From an uncultured Eubacteriales bacterium (lineage in GTDB: Bacteria > Bacillota > Clostridia > Christensenellales > UMGS416), in contig UQLW01000016.1 of assembly GCA_900542005.1 (NCBI GenBank), positions 1 to 64,000 on the forward strand: 64,000 nucleotides of DNA, read 5' to 3'. A program made the position numbers and the translations under genes. Positions 1 through 9,549 of this stretch are shown here, piece by piece; the stretch's first letter is position 1; every line of letters begins with the position of its first letter. The notes below the pieces were generated by a model. The model did no database searches, was not told the origin of the DNA, and was given only the letters and a program-made list of their open reading frames with translations.

Positions 1-638
1 TTGCGGAATACGATATAGGCCAGGCGGCCATCATCCTCCAGGATGGGCAGCGTGTTCAGCTTGTGCTCCCAGATGATGTCGTTGCACTCGGAAAGCGTGG
101 TGCCCTTGGGCGCGGAGATGACGTGCTCGATCGGCGTCATAAAGCTGCTGACCGGCGTATCCCCCGACATGCGGCTGATTCGGTAATCGCGGCTTGTAAC
201 GATGCCGACCAGCTTGCCGTTGGCCGTGCCGTCGTCGGTGACGGCTACGGTGCTGTGGCCGGTTTTCTGCTTCAGCTCCAGGATATCGGCCAGCGTGGCG
301 TCGGGGCGGATGTTGGAATCGCTGACGACAAAGCCCGCCTTGTAGGCCTTGGCCCGGGCGACCATGGCGGCTTCGTCGGCGATGGACTGGGAACCATAGA
401 TAAAGGAGATCCCGCCCTCCTTGGCCAGGGCGACGGCCAGGGTATCGTTGGAGACCGATTGCATGATGGCGCTGGTCAGGGGGATATTCATGGAGATGGC
501 CGGCGTTTCTCCCCTGCGGAATTTGGTGATCGGCGTTTTCAGGCTGACGTTGGCCGGGATGCACTGGCTGGACGAATAGCCAGGGATCAGAAGGTACTCA
601 TCAAAAGTATGCGAGGGTTCGTCGTAAAAATAGGCCAC
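1..638 (-). CDS. guaB: IMP dehydrogenase, N-terminal part (cut by window edge)
   Basis: IMP dehydrogenase oxidises IMP to XMP with NAD+, the committed step of guanine nucleotide synthesis in the cytosol. About 212 N-terminal codons lie in the window; the rest runs off the left edge. Visible are the clostridial-type N-terminus ([17 protein letters not shown], residues 7-23), the TIM-barrel strand [10 protein letters not shown] near 56-65, and the start of the CBS (Bateman) insert from about 105, with [13 protein letters not shown] near 141-153. I chose the GTG at 638 because GGGAGG lies 9 nt upstream and homologues begin at this point. An in-frame ATG ten codons further up has a poorer ribosome site. 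Family assignment is secure; the catalytic Cys loop is outside the window. Confidence 0.93.
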   Translation of the reverse strand, partial: MAYFYDEPSHTFDEYLLIPGYSSSQCIPANVSLKTPITKFRRGETPAISMNIPLTSAIMQSVSNDTLAVALAKEGGISFIYGSQSIADEAAMVARAKAYKAGFVVSDSNIRPDATLADILELKQKTGHSTVAVTDDGTANGKLVGIVTSRDYRISRMSGDTPVSSFMTPIEHVISAPKGTTLSECNDIIWEHKLNTLPILEDDGRLAYIVFR

Positions 639-719
639 GGTAAACTTCCTCCCACTTGATATTTTCATAGAGCCCTTTGAAAAGGCGCCCCATGGTTGCC
701 GGTAAAAGATATTCTGCAT

Positions 720-748
720 ATTATAGCATCCTAGCCTGCGGCGTTCAA
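720..748 (-). promoter_or_regulatory. Sigma-A promoter of guaB
   Basis: On the minus strand, TTGAAC (743-748) and TATAAT (720-725) are separated by exactly 17 bp. This leaves a leader of roughly 75 nt before the GTG start. No purine riboswitch or PurR-like box was recognised in that leader. Confidence 0.7.
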
Positions 749-785
749 GAGACAATCGGAGAAAATTTTCTTTTATGTTTACCCA

Positions 786-2156
786 TTAGGCTTGGGTGGA
801 AATAAGATGGATGAGCACAGTGTCATAGCGGTCCAGGTAGAGCGTCTGCTCCACCGCCGTGCCGGAATAGTATTCGGCGCGCCCCTGGACAAATTCCGCC
901 TCATCGGATACCCGGCTGACGCGAAGCGCGACGGGCCCGGGCAGATGATCCAGCCGCAGGACATAGCGGCCGCTCTCTCCCCGGTAATTGGCGATCATGA
1001 TCCAGGCATCGCCGGCATGCCCGGCAGCCATGGCCTGCAGCTGGGGACGGGAAACCTGCGTGGCCAGCTCGTTTCCCGCCAGATAGAGCCGGTGATACCC
1101 CTCAAAGGCGCAGCAGGCAGGCTGGGGCACCGCATAGCAGTCCATCAGGCCGCACCAGTGCATCCGGGGCTGGCCGTCATAATAGGTAGCGATGTCAAGG
1201 GGCGTATGATTCATGGCCATCATACAGGAGGCGGTGAAGGCAAGCCCAATATGGCTCTTTTGGTTGAGATAGATCTGCCGGGCCCGCTTTGGGTTGCCGA
1301 CATCCCGCGCGACGACCCAGATATCGCCCTCATAGGGCTCCTCCAGGCCGAGATAATTCCACTCATCCAGGATATGGAGGGTATGGGGGAAGCCTTTTTG
1401 GTCGGTATAGGCCTTGGCCTGGCGGATCATGCCGGTCAGCGGCTGGACGCTGTCGCAATAAAGATGGTAGGAAAGAAAATCCAGCGGCAGGCCCTTCTCC
1501 GCGCAGAAGTCCACAAACTGGCGGGCATAGGCGTTGAAGGAGGTGAAGGCCATACCGCCGATCATCAGGCTGGGATCGTGATTTTTTATAAGCGGTGCGG
1601 CGGCCTGATAGAGCCGGAAGGCGTCCTGTTGGGCGCCGCCGCACCACATCGGGTTGGTGCCATCGGCGTTAAGGCAGTCAGGCTCGTTCCATATCTCCCA
1701 GAACCGGATCCCCAGGCGGTATCCCCCGGCCCATCCCTCGTTATAGTGGCGCACGATATTCAGGCAGATGCGGGCCCACTTGTCGAAATCCCTGGGCGGA
1801 CGGGCATAGCGCTTGTATACGTCGTGATCGATGCTTTCCCCCAGCCGGTAGATGACCTGGGACGGCAGCGCGTCGATGGCTGAGAGCAGGCGGTCGGTGT
1901 GCTGGAAGAGGTATTGGGAGGGATCGTTTTCATCGGCGTCAAAGTTCGGAAAGATCCGGCTGATATCCACATAGCAGCGGGTATCGTTGCAGTCGGTGTC
2001 GTGCAGCCGCACATAGGGGAAGCCCATGCGGCGGTAGAAGGCGCTCAGATCCATGGTACCATTGTTGCTGATGGGCCCGTTGCAGATGCCATGCATGGGC
2101 TTTACCTGGCCGGCGGAACGGCCAAGATCCACAGAGATCATACCGGCGTATTCCAT
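786..2156 (-). CDS. GH39-like glycoside hydrolase (beta-xylosidase type)
   Basis: A predicted retaining glycosidase of 456 residues resembling GH39 (clan GH-A) enzymes that cleave beta-xylosides or related sugars. The acid/base motif EIWNEP places Glu158, and the second catalytic Glu is Glu265 in ILDEWNYL, a spacing normal for clan GH-A. HLYCDS near 231 and RLHDTD near 50 also resemble the family. There is no signal peptide or membrane segment, so it should act in the cytosol on imported oligosaccharides or glycosides. The ATG at 2156 follows AGGAGG. It stands alone, facing away from ileS, with no transporter beside it, so the substrate is unknown. The C-terminal 120 residues look like the beta-sandwich usual for GH39. 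Confidence 0.8.
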   Translation of the reverse strand: MEYAGMISVDLGRSAGQVKPMHGICNGPISNNGTMDLSAFYRRMGFPYVRLHDTDCNDTRCYVDISRIFPNFDADENDPSQYLFQHTDRLLSAIDALPSQVIYRLGESIDHDVYKRYARPPRDFDKWARICLNIVRHYNEGWAGGYRLGIRFWEIWNEPDCLNADGTNPMWCGGAQQDAFRLYQAAAPLIKNHDPSLMIGGMAFTSFNAYARQFVDFCAEKGLPLDFLSYHLYCDSVQPLTGMIRQAKAYTDQKGFPHTLHILDEWNYLGLEEPYEGDIWVVARDVGNPKRARQIYLNQKSHIGLAFTASCMMAMNHTPLDIATYYDGQPRMHWCGLMDCYAVPQPACCAFEGYHRLYLAGNELATQVSRPQLQAMAAGHAGDAWIMIANYRGESGRYVLRLDHLPGPVALRVSRVSDEAEFVQGRAEYYSGTAVEQTLYLDRYDTVLIHLISTQA

Positions 2157-2188
2157 TTTGTCCTCCTCTTTGCTCGGTAGCCGGTTTC

Positions 2189-2217
2189 ACGGTAGCATAG
2201 CCTCCTGCTGCAGTCAA
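2189..2217 (-). promoter_or_regulatory. Possible promoter of the GH39 gene
   Basis: TTGACT (2212-2217) and TACCGT (2189-2194) on the minus strand are spaced 17 bp apart, 33 nt before the start codon. The -35 box is good and the -10 box is weak. Confidence 0.4.
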
Positions 2218-2303
2218 TGGATTAAAATGCTTATTTGGCTGCGCGGAGCTGCCGGAGAGCCGAAGATTTTCCGGCAAATCTCTGGCGGGATGCGCGAAGG
2301 CCC

Positions 2304-2332
2304 TTTACAAAACGGCCTGTATTGACTATAAT
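2304..2332 (+). promoter_or_regulatory. Promoter of the ileS T-box transcript
   Basis: TTTACA (2304-2309), a 17 bp spacer and a perfect TATAAT (2327-2332) lie just before the T-box leader, so the leader would start near 2338. Confidence 0.75.
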
Positions 2333-2337
2333 AACAA

Positions 2338-2605
2338 CCAAACACAAAAAACGCTGCGACGTGGACAGGCGGCGGATGGCGAATCCCCAGCGAGCCGGGG
2401 TGGGTGCAAGCCCGGCGGAGGAGCCCCCGCGCGTATCACCACCGAGCGGCCGGCGTGAAGCAAGTAGCGCCGGACGGAGGCCCGCCGTGAAAAGGGCGCC
2501 CGTTTTCGACGGGGACGAGTGCGTCCAAAGGGACGAATTCAGGTGGTACCGCGAAGGAGCAAGGCTCTTCCGTCCTGACAAAGGGACGGGAGGGCCTTAT
2601 TGATT
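2338..2605 (+). ncRNA. T-box riboswitch, isoleucine specifier (ATC)
   Basis: A tRNA-sensing leader in front of ileS. The conserved T-box AATTCAGGTGGTACCGCG is at 2536-2553. Its TGGT bulge would pair with the ACCA end of a tRNA with discriminator base A, as in tRNA-Ile. Stem I is visible: AGCGAGC (AG bulge) and a GGTG-containing distal loop near 2388-2412. The specifier ATC at 2435-2437 is followed by A, then a basal strand CCACC and GAGC, which pairs with GCT...GTGG near 2353-2363. A GC-rich terminator hairpin follows at about 2560-2597, ending in a T-rich run. Uncharged tRNA-Ile should favour the antiterminator and switch ileS on. Confidence 0.93.
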
Positions 2606-2630
2606 TTTACGACAAGAAAGGAAGAACCCT

Positions 2631-5600
2631 ATGCTGTACGACAAGGTATCGACCCAGCTCAACTTTGTGGAGCGGGAGCGGGCGATGATGGAATTCTGGC
2701 GGGAGAGCCATGTGGAGCAGCTCTGCCGGCAGGAGCACACCGAAGGACCGCATTTTACCATCTATGACGGGCCGCCCACGGCCAACGGACGGCCCCATAT
2801 CGGCCATGTGCTGACCCGCGCGGTCAAGGATATCATCCCCCGCTACATGCGCATGAAGGGCCGCTCCATCACCTTTAAGGCCGGATGGGATACCCACGGC
2901 CTGCCGGTAGAGCTGGAGGTGGAGAAGCTGCTGGGCCTGGACGGAAAGCCCCAGATCGAAAGTTATGGCGTAGAGCCCTTCATCGCCCGGTGCAAGGAAT
3001 CGGTCTGGAAGTACAAGAGCGAATGGGAGGATATCTCCCAGCGCGTGGCCTATACCGCCGACATGGAGCACCCCTATGTCACTTATGACAACAACTACAT
3101 TGAATCGGAATGGTGGGCGCTGAAGACCATCTATGACCGGGGCCTGCTGTATAAGGGGCATAAGGTGGTGCCCTATTGCCCCCGCTGCGGCACGGCGCTG
3201 TCCAGCCATGAGGTGGCCCAGGGCTATAAGGACGTCAAGGAGACCTCGGTTACCGCCCGCTTTAAGGTAAAGGGCCAGGAGAATACCTACATCCTGGCAT
3301 GGACCACCACGCCCTGGACCCTGCCCTCCAACGTGGGCCTGTGCGTGAACGCGGGATATGAATACATCAAGGCGCAGGTGAACGGCGAATACCTGATCCT
3401 GGCCGGGGCGCTGGCCGAGAAGGTGCTGCCCGAGGGCTACGAGGTGGTGGAGCGCTTCACCGGGGCTGAGCTTGTGGGGACCGAATACGAGCAGCTGATG
3501 CCCTTTGTGGCCATGCCCGAGGGCGGCTGCCGCGTGGTGGCCGACGACTATGTCACCCTGGAGGACGGCACCGGCGTGGTGCATACGGCCCCTGCCTTCG
3601 GCGAAGACGACTACCGGGTCTGCAAGGATAACGGCCTGCCCTTTATCCAGCCGGTAGACGCCCAGGGCCGCTTTACCGGCACGCCCTGGGACGGCACCTT
3701 TGTAAAGGATGCCGATCCGGCCATCATCGAGTACCTCAGGGAGCGGGGCCTGCTCCATCAGGCGCTGCCCTACGAGCATAATTATCCCTTCTGCTGGCGC
3801 TGCGACACGCCGCTTCTCTATTACGCCCGCTCCACCTGGTTTGTGGCCATGAGCCAGGTGAAGGATGAGCTCATTGCCAACAACCGCTCGGTCAACTGGA
3901 TGCCGGACAACATCAAGGAAGGCCGCATGGGCAACTTCCTGGAGAACGTCATCGACTGGGGCCTTTCCCGCGAGCGCTACTGGGGCACGCCGCTGCCGGT
4001 GTGGGAGTGCGAATGCGGCCATATCGAGGTCATCGGAAGCCGCGCCGAGCTGGCCGAAAAGGGCGTCGACTGCCCGGCGGATATCGAGCTGCACAAGCCC
4101 TATGTGGATCAGGTGCACATCAAGTGCCCCTGCTGCGGCGGGCTTATGAAGCGGGTCAGCGAGGTGATCGACTGCTGGTTCGATTCGGGCTCCATGCCCT
4201 TTGCCCAGTGGCATTACCCCTTTGAGAACAAGGAGGCTTTTGAAGCCAATTTCCCGGCCGACTTCATCTCCGAGGCCATCGACCAGACCCGCGGCTGGTT
4301 CTATACGCTGCTGGCTATCTCCACCGTCCTCTTCCATAAGGCACCCTTTAAGAACTGCATCGTGCTGGGCCATGTCAACGACAAGGACGGCATCAAGATG
4401 AGCAAGCATAAGGGCAATGTTGTGGATCCCTGGGCCGTGCTGGATAAGCAGGGGGCCGACGCGGTGCGCTGGTATTTCTACACGGGCTCGGCGCCCTGGC
4501 TGCCCAGCCGCTTCTCGGAGGAGGCGGTTTCCGACGCGCAGCGCCGCTTTATGGGCACGCTGTGGAACACCTACGCCTTCTATGTCCTCTATGCCAATAT
4601 CGACGGCTTTGACCCCACCAAGGCCCAGTGGGATAAGGAAAACCTGCCGGCTATGGACGCCTGGCTCTTGTCCCGGCTCAATACGCTGATCCGCGACGTG
4701 GACGGCCACCTGGCGGCCTACCGCATCACCGAGGGCGGCCGGGCGCTGGCGGCCTTTGTGGACGAGATGAGCAACTGGTATGTGCGCCGCTGCCGCGAGC
4801 GCTTCTGGGCCAAGGGCATGGAGGCCGACAAGGTTTCCGCCTATATGACCCTGTATACTGCGCTGACCACGCTGATCCGGCTGGCTGCGCCCTATGTCCC
4901 CTTTGTGACGGAGAGCATCTACCAGAACCTGGTGCGCCGGGTCGACGCGTCCGCGCCCCTTTCGGTGCATATGACCGATTTCCCCGTCTGCGACGATTCG
5001 CTGATCAATAGGGAGCTGGAGGAGCATATGCAGGCGCTGCTGACGGTGGTGGGCCTGGGCCGCTCGGCCCGCAACGCCGCCGGCATGAAGAACCGCCAAC
5101 CCCTCAGCCGGCTCTTTATCCAGGGCGAGCCTCTGCCGGAGCGGTATACGGCGCTTATCGCCGACGAGCTGAACGTGAAGGCGGTAGAGTACATTGCCGA
5201 CGCCTCCGCGCTGGTGGATTATGAGTTCAAGCCGCAGATGCGCACCCTGGGGCCGCGGCTGGGCAAGCTGCTGCCCGCCGTGCGGGAGGCGCTCAAAACG
5301 GTGGACGGCGGCGCCTTCATGGCGCAGCTGAAGGCCGAAGGACAGGCGCAGCTGGCTGCCGGCGGCGAAACGGTCACCCTGGCCCCGGAGGATCTTCTGA
5401 TCGCCACCCGCCAGAAGGCCGGGCTGGTCAGCCAGCAGCAGGGCGATACCGTGGTGCTGCTGGATACCAACCTGACCGACGCGCTCGTGGAGGAGGGCCT
5501 GGTGCGCGAAGTGATCTCCAAGGTGCAGAATATGCGTAAGGACGCGGGCTTTGAGGTGACCGACCACATCACCCTGGGCTATGCTGGAGACGGGAAGCTG

Positions 5601-5741
5601 CCGGCGCTGATCGAGCGCAACCAAGCAACCATCGCCGCCGAGGTGCTGGCGGACGCTGTGCAGGCAAGCCTGGCGGGCTATGAGGCGGCCTGGAAGATCG
5701 ACGGGGAGGAAATCACCCTTTCCGTGAAAAGGATGGGCTAA
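2631..5741 (+). CDS. ileS: Isoleucyl-tRNA synthetase, type 2
   Basis: Class I aminoacyl-tRNA synthetase that charges tRNA-Ile and edits mis-activated valine; cytosolic, 1036 residues. The HIGH signature is at 56-59 (NGRPHIGHVLT) and the KMSKS-type loop is KMSKH at 589-593. The N-terminus (YDKVSTQLNFVERE) and the KMSKHKGN loop match the IleRS2 class common in Clostridia rather than the E. coli-like class. CPRCG (near 186) and CPCCG (near 500) are candidate metal-binding knuckles. The C-terminal third is the anticodon-binding and appended helical region. It is controlled by the Ile T-box just upstream, and the rRNA methyltransferase gene starts 3 nt after its stop. IleRS2 enzymes are often less sensitive to mupirocin (family knowledge, not tested here). 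Confidence 0.97.
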   Translation: MLYDKVSTQLNFVERERAMMEFWRESHVEQLCRQEHTEGPHFTIYDGPPTANGRPHIGHVLTRAVKDIIPRYMRMKGRSITFKAGWDTHGLPVELEVEKLLGLDGKPQIESYGVEPFIARCKESVWKYKSEWEDISQRVAYTADMEHPYVTYDNNYIESEWWALKTIYDRGLLYKGHKVVPYCPRCGTALSSHEVAQGYKDVKETSVTARFKVKGQENTYILAWTTTPWTLPSNVGLCVNAGYEYIKAQVNGEYLILAGALAEKVLPEGYEVVERFTGAELVGTEYEQLMPFVAMPEGGCRVVADDYVTLEDGTGVVHTAPAFGEDDYRVCKDNGLPFIQPVDAQGRFTGTPWDGTFVKDADPAIIEYLRERGLLHQALPYEHNYPFCWRCDTPLLYYARSTWFVAMSQVKDELIANNRSVNWMPDNIKEGRMGNFLENVIDWGLSRERYWGTPLPVWECECGHIEVIGSRAELAEKGVDCPADIELHKPYVDQVHIKCPCCGGLMKRVSEVIDCWFDSGSMPFAQWHYPFENKEAFEANFPADFISEAIDQTRGWFYTLLAISTVLFHKAPFKNCIVLGHVNDKDGIKMSKHKGNVVDPWAVLDKQGADAVRWYFYTGSAPWLPSRFSEEAVSDAQRRFMGTLWNTYAFYVLYANIDGFDPTKAQWDKENLPAMDAWLLSRLNTLIRDVDGHLAAYRITEGGRALAAFVDEMSNWYVRRCRERFWAKGMEADKVSAYMTLYTALTTLIRLAAPYVPFVTESIYQNLVRRVDASAPLSVHMTDFPVCDDSLINRELEEHMQALLTVVGLGRSARNAAGMKNRQPLSRLFIQGEPLPERYTALIADELNVKAVEYIADASALVDYEFKPQMRTLGPRLGKLLPAVREALKTVDGGAFMAQLKAEGQAQLAAGGETVTLAPEDLLIATRQKAGLVSQQQGDTVVLLDTNLTDALVEEGLVREVISKVQNMRKDAGFEVTDHITLGYAGDGKLPALIERNQATIAAEVLADAVQASLAGYEAAWKIDGEEITLSVKRMG

Positions 5742-5744
5742 CGC

Positions 5745-6608
5745 ATGCTGATTGCCGACAAATGGCAGGATTATGAGCTGCTGGACGCAGGCGGCGGGGA
5801 GAAGCTGGAGCGGTGGGGCGACGCCCTGCTGCTGCGGCCCGATCCCCAGGCCATCTGGCCGGCGGGCGCGGCGCTGGCGCACACACCGGGGCTGGCGGGG
5901 CACTATCACCGGTCCGTCTCCGGCGGCGGGGAGTGGGAGGTGCTGCGGCGGATGCCGCCCAAGTGGCGGATCCGCTATGGCGATCTGACCTTTCAGGTGG
6001 GGCCTATGGGCTTTAAGCATACGGGCCTTTTCCCCGAGCAGGCGGTGAACTGGGACTGGATGCGGGAGCGGATCCAGGCATACAACCGGCCGGTGGAGGT
6101 GCTGAACCTCTTTGCCTATACCGGCGGGGCCACACTGGCCTGCGCGGCCCAGGGTGCCCGGGTGGTGCATGTAGACGCCTCCAAGGGCATGACCCAATGG
6201 GCCAAGGAAAACCTGGAAATATCGGGTATGGCAAACCGGCCTGTGCGCTTTATCGTGGAGGATTGCCTGAAGTTTGTGCTGCGGGAAGGCCGCAGAGGGC
6301 GGAAATACCAGGGGATCGTGATGGACCCGCCCAGCTACGGCCGGGGCCCGGACGGGCAGATGTGGAAGATGGAAGACAGCATCTACCGGCTGATTATGGC
6401 CTGCATGGATATCCTGGATCCAGAGCCCGCCTTCTTCCTGATTAACGCCTATACGACCGGGCTGCAGCCGGCGGTGCTGACCAACCTGCTGAAGCTTTCG
6501 GTGCAGGCGCGCTGCGGCGGGCAGGTTACGGCCCAGGAGGTGGGCCTGCCCATGACGCGGCGGGAACTGGTGCTGCCCTGCGGCGCCTCGGGCAGGTGGC
6601 AGCCGTGA
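5745..6608 (+). CDS. Class I SAM-dependent rRNA methyltransferase (RlmI/COG1092-like)
   Basis: Predicted S-adenosylmethionine-dependent RNA methyltransferase of 287 residues. The SAM loop is NLFAYTGG at 121-128, an acidic motif II is VHVDASKG at 141-148, and motif IV is MDPPSYGRG at 193-201, which is typical of RlmI/RlmK-like enzymes that methylate 23S rRNA. It lacks the PUA domain found at the N-terminus of E. coli RlmI, so the exact target is open. The gene begins 3 nt after ileS and its end overlaps the pseudouridine synthase, so all three are probably one transcript devoted to tRNA and rRNA function. Confidence 0.85.
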   Translation: MLIADKWQDYELLDAGGGEKLERWGDALLLRPDPQAIWPAGAALAHTPGLAGHYHRSVSGGGEWEVLRRMPPKWRIRYGDLTFQVGPMGFKHTGLFPEQAVNWDWMRERIQAYNRPVEVLNLFAYTGGATLACAAQGARVVHVDASKGMTQWAKENLEISGMANRPVRFIVEDCLKFVLREGRRGRKYQGIVMDPPSYGRGPDGQMWKMEDSIYRLIMACMDILDPEPAFFLINAYTTGLQPAVLTNLLKLSVQARCGGQVTAQEVGLPMTRRELVLPCGASGRWQP

Positions 6609-7300
6609 TTCCCATACTCTATGAGGATAACCACCTGCTGGTGGTGGTAAAGCCGCCCCATATCCCGGTGCAGGCCGACGCCTCCGGCGATGCCGACCTG
6701 CTGACGCTGCTGAAGGCGGATATAAAAGAACGGTACCATAAGCCCGGCGCGGTCTACCTGGGGCTGGTGCACCGGCTGGACCGGCCGGTGGGCGGCGTGA
6801 TGGTCTTTGCCCGCACCTCCAAGGCGGCGGCCCGTCTGTCGGCGGCGATCCGCGAGGGGAGGATGGAAAAGCGCTACCTCTGCGTGGCCTGCGGCGAATG
6901 CCCCGGCGGGACGCTGACCGATTGGCTGAAAAAGGACGGGCGGACCCACACCAGCCGGGTGACGGAGGCGGGCGAGCCCGGCGCCCGGCTGGCGGAGCTT
7001 CGCTACCGTCCCCTGGCCGTGCGGGAGGGCCTGTCGCTCTGCGATGTGACGCTTTTGACCGGGCGCAGCCACCAGATCCGCGTGCAGATGGCCCACAGCG
7101 GCCATCCTCTTTGGGGCGACGCGCGGTACAACCCGGCCTCCAGGCCGGGGCAGGATATCGCCCTGTTCTGCCGCTGCCTTGCCTTCCCCCATCCGGTAGG
7201 CGGCAGGGAGCTGCGCTTTACCGCCGGGCCGGAGGGCGGGGTTTGGAACCTTTTCGACCGGGCCTGCTATAGGGGCCTGAAGGAGGATACAGATGATTAA
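6605..7300 (+). CDS. RluA-family pseudouridine synthase
   Basis: Isomerises selected uridines in rRNA or tRNA to pseudouridine. The catalytic motif HRLDRPVGG is at 56-64, with Asp59 the expected nucleophile. Later family motifs are LLTGRSHQIRVQM and HPLWGD. At 231 residues it is a minimal RluA type without an S4 domain, so the target uridine cannot be named. I prefer GTG at 6605, which overlaps the preceding stop in the typical GTGA arrangement and follows AGGTGG by 5 nt. A second GTG at 6596 would add three residues. The gene ends inside the first codons of the aconitase-family gene, so translation is probably coupled. Confidence 0.88.
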   Translation: MIPILYEDNHLLVVVKPPHIPVQADASGDADLLTLLKADIKERYHKPGAVYLGLVHRLDRPVGGVMVFARTSKAAARLSAAIREGRMEKRYLCVACGECPGGTLTDWLKKDGRTHTSRVTEAGEPGARLAELRYRPLAVREGLSLCDVTLLTGRSHQIRVQMAHSGHPLWGDARYNPASRPGQDIALFCRCLAFPHPVGGRELRFTAGPEGGVWNLFDRACYRGLKEDTDD

Positions 7301-9524
7301 GCTAGTCAATGAGCGGGTGGCCTATAAGGGCGGGCGCTTTGAGCGGGCCCAGACGCCGGCTCCGGAGAAGACCATGGCCTATGGCATCCTCAAGGCGCAC
7401 AATACCTCCGGGGACATGTCCCGGCTCAAGATCAAATTTGACGCCATGGCCAGCCACGACATCACCTATGTGGGCATTATCCAGACGGCCCGAGCCAGCG
7501 GCATGGAAGCCTTCCCGCTGCCCTATGTGCTGACGAACTGCCATAATTCCCTGTGCGCGGTCGGCGGCACCATCAACGAGGACGACCACCTTTTCGGCCT
7601 TTCGGCCGCCCATAAGTACGGCGGTATCTATGTGCCGGCCCACCAGGCGGTGATCCATCAGTATATGCGCGAAACCATGGCCCGCTCCGGCGCCATGATC
7701 CTGGGCTCCGACAGCCATACCCGCTATGGCGCGCTGGGGACCATGGCCATCGGCGAGGGCGGCCCGGAGCTTGTCAAGCAGCTCTGTGCCCGTACCTATG
7801 ATATCGCCTATCCCGACGTGATCGCCGTCCACCTGACCGGCAGCCCCAAGGCTGGCGTGGGCCCCCAGGACGTGGCCCTGGCGATCATTGCCGCCGTGTT
7901 CAAGTGCGGCTTTGTCAAGAACAAGGTGATGGAGTTCGTGGGCGAGGGGATCGGCAACCTCAGCGTGGAATACCGCAACGGTATCGACGTGATGACCACC
8001 GAGACCACCTGCCTGTCCTCCATCTGGCAGACCGATGAAAAGGTGGAGGGCTGGTACAAGACCCACAAGCGCCCGGAGGATTATGCAAAGCTTGCGCCCC
8101 AGGAGGGCGCGACCTATGAGGGGCTGATCGAGGTGGATCTTTCCACCATAGAGCCGATGATCGCGCTGCCCTTCCATCCCTCCAATGCCTATCCGATCCG
8201 GGAGTTCCGGGAGAACGCCCGGGATCTCCTGGAGCTGGTGGCTAAGGAAGCGGCCGGGATGTTCGACAAACCCACGAAAACGCCGGAGCTGTGCGCCAAG
8301 ATCCGCGATGGCCAGGTGTATGTGGACCAGGGCGTGGTAGCCGGTTGCTCCGGCGGCACCTTTGAGAACGTGATGCGCATGACCGAGATCCTGGAGGGCC
8401 ATTCCATCGGCGACGGCGCCTTTAACCTCAGCGTCTACCCGGCCAGCCAGCCCCAGTACCTGGCCCTGCTGGAAAACCAGGCGGCGCTGAAGCTGATGCA
8501 GGCCGGCGCGGTGCTGCGCTCCGCCTTCTGCGGCCCCTGCTTCGGCGCGGGCGAGGTGCCTGGAAACGGCGGCCTTTCCATCCGCCATACCACCCGCAAC
8601 TTCCCCAGCCGCGAGGGCAGCAAGCCGGCCAATGGCCAGATCGCCTATGTGGGCCTGATGGACGCCCGTTCCATCGCGGCCACGGCGCTGAACCAGGGAC
8701 GGCTGACGGCTGCCACTGAAATTGAACTGCCCGAGGCCAAGGAATATGCATACCGCTATGACGACAGCGCCTATCAAGCCCGGGTTTATCAGGGCTGGGG
8801 CAGGGCGGAGCCTGAGGCTGAGCTGGTCTTTGGCCCCAACATTGCCGATTGGCCGGCGCAGATCGCTCTGCCGGAGAACCTGCTGCTGACGGTGGCCAGC
8901 GCCATCTATGACCCGGTGACCACGACCGACGAGCTGATTCCCTCCGGCGAGACCTCCTCGTACCGCAGCAATCCGCTGAAGCTGGCCGAGTTTGCCCTGT
9001 CCCGGAAGGATCCAGGCTATGTGGGACGGGCCAAGGCGGCGCAGGCGCTGGAGGCGGCCCGCCGCCGCGGCGACCTTGCAGCGCTCAAGGGCGCGTATGA
9101 CGCGATTGGCAAGGACGCAGAGGAGGCGGCAGGGGACACGGGCCTGGGTTCGCTGGTCTTTGCCCTGAAGCCCGGCGATGGATCGGCCCGGGAGCAGGCG
9201 GCCTCCTGCCAGCGGGTGCTGGGCGGCTGCGCCAACATCGCTCAGGAATACGCCACCAAGCGCTACCGCTCCAACGTAGTGAACTGGGGTATGCTGCCCT
9301 TTGTGCTGGAGCAGGCTGCCGGCTATGGCATCGCCGTAGGCGACCAGCTCTATCTGCCCGGTATCGCCCAGGCCGTGGCCTCCGGCGCGGAATCGGTTCA
9401 GGCGCTGCTGATCCAGCCGTCCGGCTCCCGGGAGATTACCCTGAGCCTGCCGGGGCTGACCCAGGAGGAGCGGAACGTGCTGCTGGCCGGCTGCTTAATC
9501 AACGATTATGCCCGCACCCGGTAA
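7293..9524 (+). CDS. Aconitase-family hydratase (YbhJ-like), [4Fe-4S] enzyme
   Basis: A 743-residue member of the aconitase superfamily, probably a hydro-lyase acting on an unknown carboxylic acid. The cluster ligands Cys352 (AGCSGGTFEN), Cys413 and Cys416 (FCGPCFGAG) show the classic C-x60-C-x2-C spacing. LGSDSHTRYGALG near 127-141 matches the substrate-binding SDSHT motif. Overall order and length resemble the uncharacterised YbhJ-like hydratases rather than citrate-cycle aconitase, and no citrate or leucine pathway genes are next to it. The start ATG follows AAGGAGG and overlaps the pseudouridine synthase stop by 8 nt. A RidA-type gene follows 25 nt later. Substrate unknown. Confidence 0.85.
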   Translation: MIKLVNERVAYKGGRFERAQTPAPEKTMAYGILKAHNTSGDMSRLKIKFDAMASHDITYVGIIQTARASGMEAFPLPYVLTNCHNSLCAVGGTINEDDHLFGLSAAHKYGGIYVPAHQAVIHQYMRETMARSGAMILGSDSHTRYGALGTMAIGEGGPELVKQLCARTYDIAYPDVIAVHLTGSPKAGVGPQDVALAIIAAVFKCGFVKNKVMEFVGEGIGNLSVEYRNGIDVMTTETTCLSSIWQTDEKVEGWYKTHKRPEDYAKLAPQEGATYEGLIEVDLSTIEPMIALPFHPSNAYPIREFRENARDLLELVAKEAAGMFDKPTKTPELCAKIRDGQVYVDQGVVAGCSGGTFENVMRMTEILEGHSIGDGAFNLSVYPASQPQYLALLENQAALKLMQAGAVLRSAFCGPCFGAGEVPGNGGLSIRHTTRNFPSREGSKPANGQIAYVGLMDARSIAATALNQGRLTAATEIELPEAKEYAYRYDDSAYQARVYQGWGRAEPEAELVFGPNIADWPAQIALPENLLLTVASAIYDPVTTTDELIPSGETSSYRSNPLKLAEFALSRKDPGYVGRAKAAQALEAARRRGDLAALKGAYDAIGKDAEEAAGDTGLGSLVFALKPGDGSAREQAASCQRVLGGCANIAQEYATKRYRSNVVNWGMLPFVLEQAAGYGIAVGDQLYLPGIAQAVASGAESVQALLIQPSGSREITLSLPGLTQEERNVLLAGCLINDYARTR

Positions 9525-9549
9525 GGGGCGGCGAAAAGGAGGCTTATAG

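Noticed and set aside
2607..6197. A 1196-codon open frame on the minus strand opposite ileS
   Set aside because: It is the antisense of ileS and the methyltransferase gene. It is rich in His, Gly, Arg and Pro as expected from reversed GC-rich codons, and has no motif.
7293..9524. Citrate-cycle aconitase or isopropylmalate isomerase
   Set aside because: Length, motif order and gene context fit YbhJ-like hydratases better; no matching pathway genes nearby.
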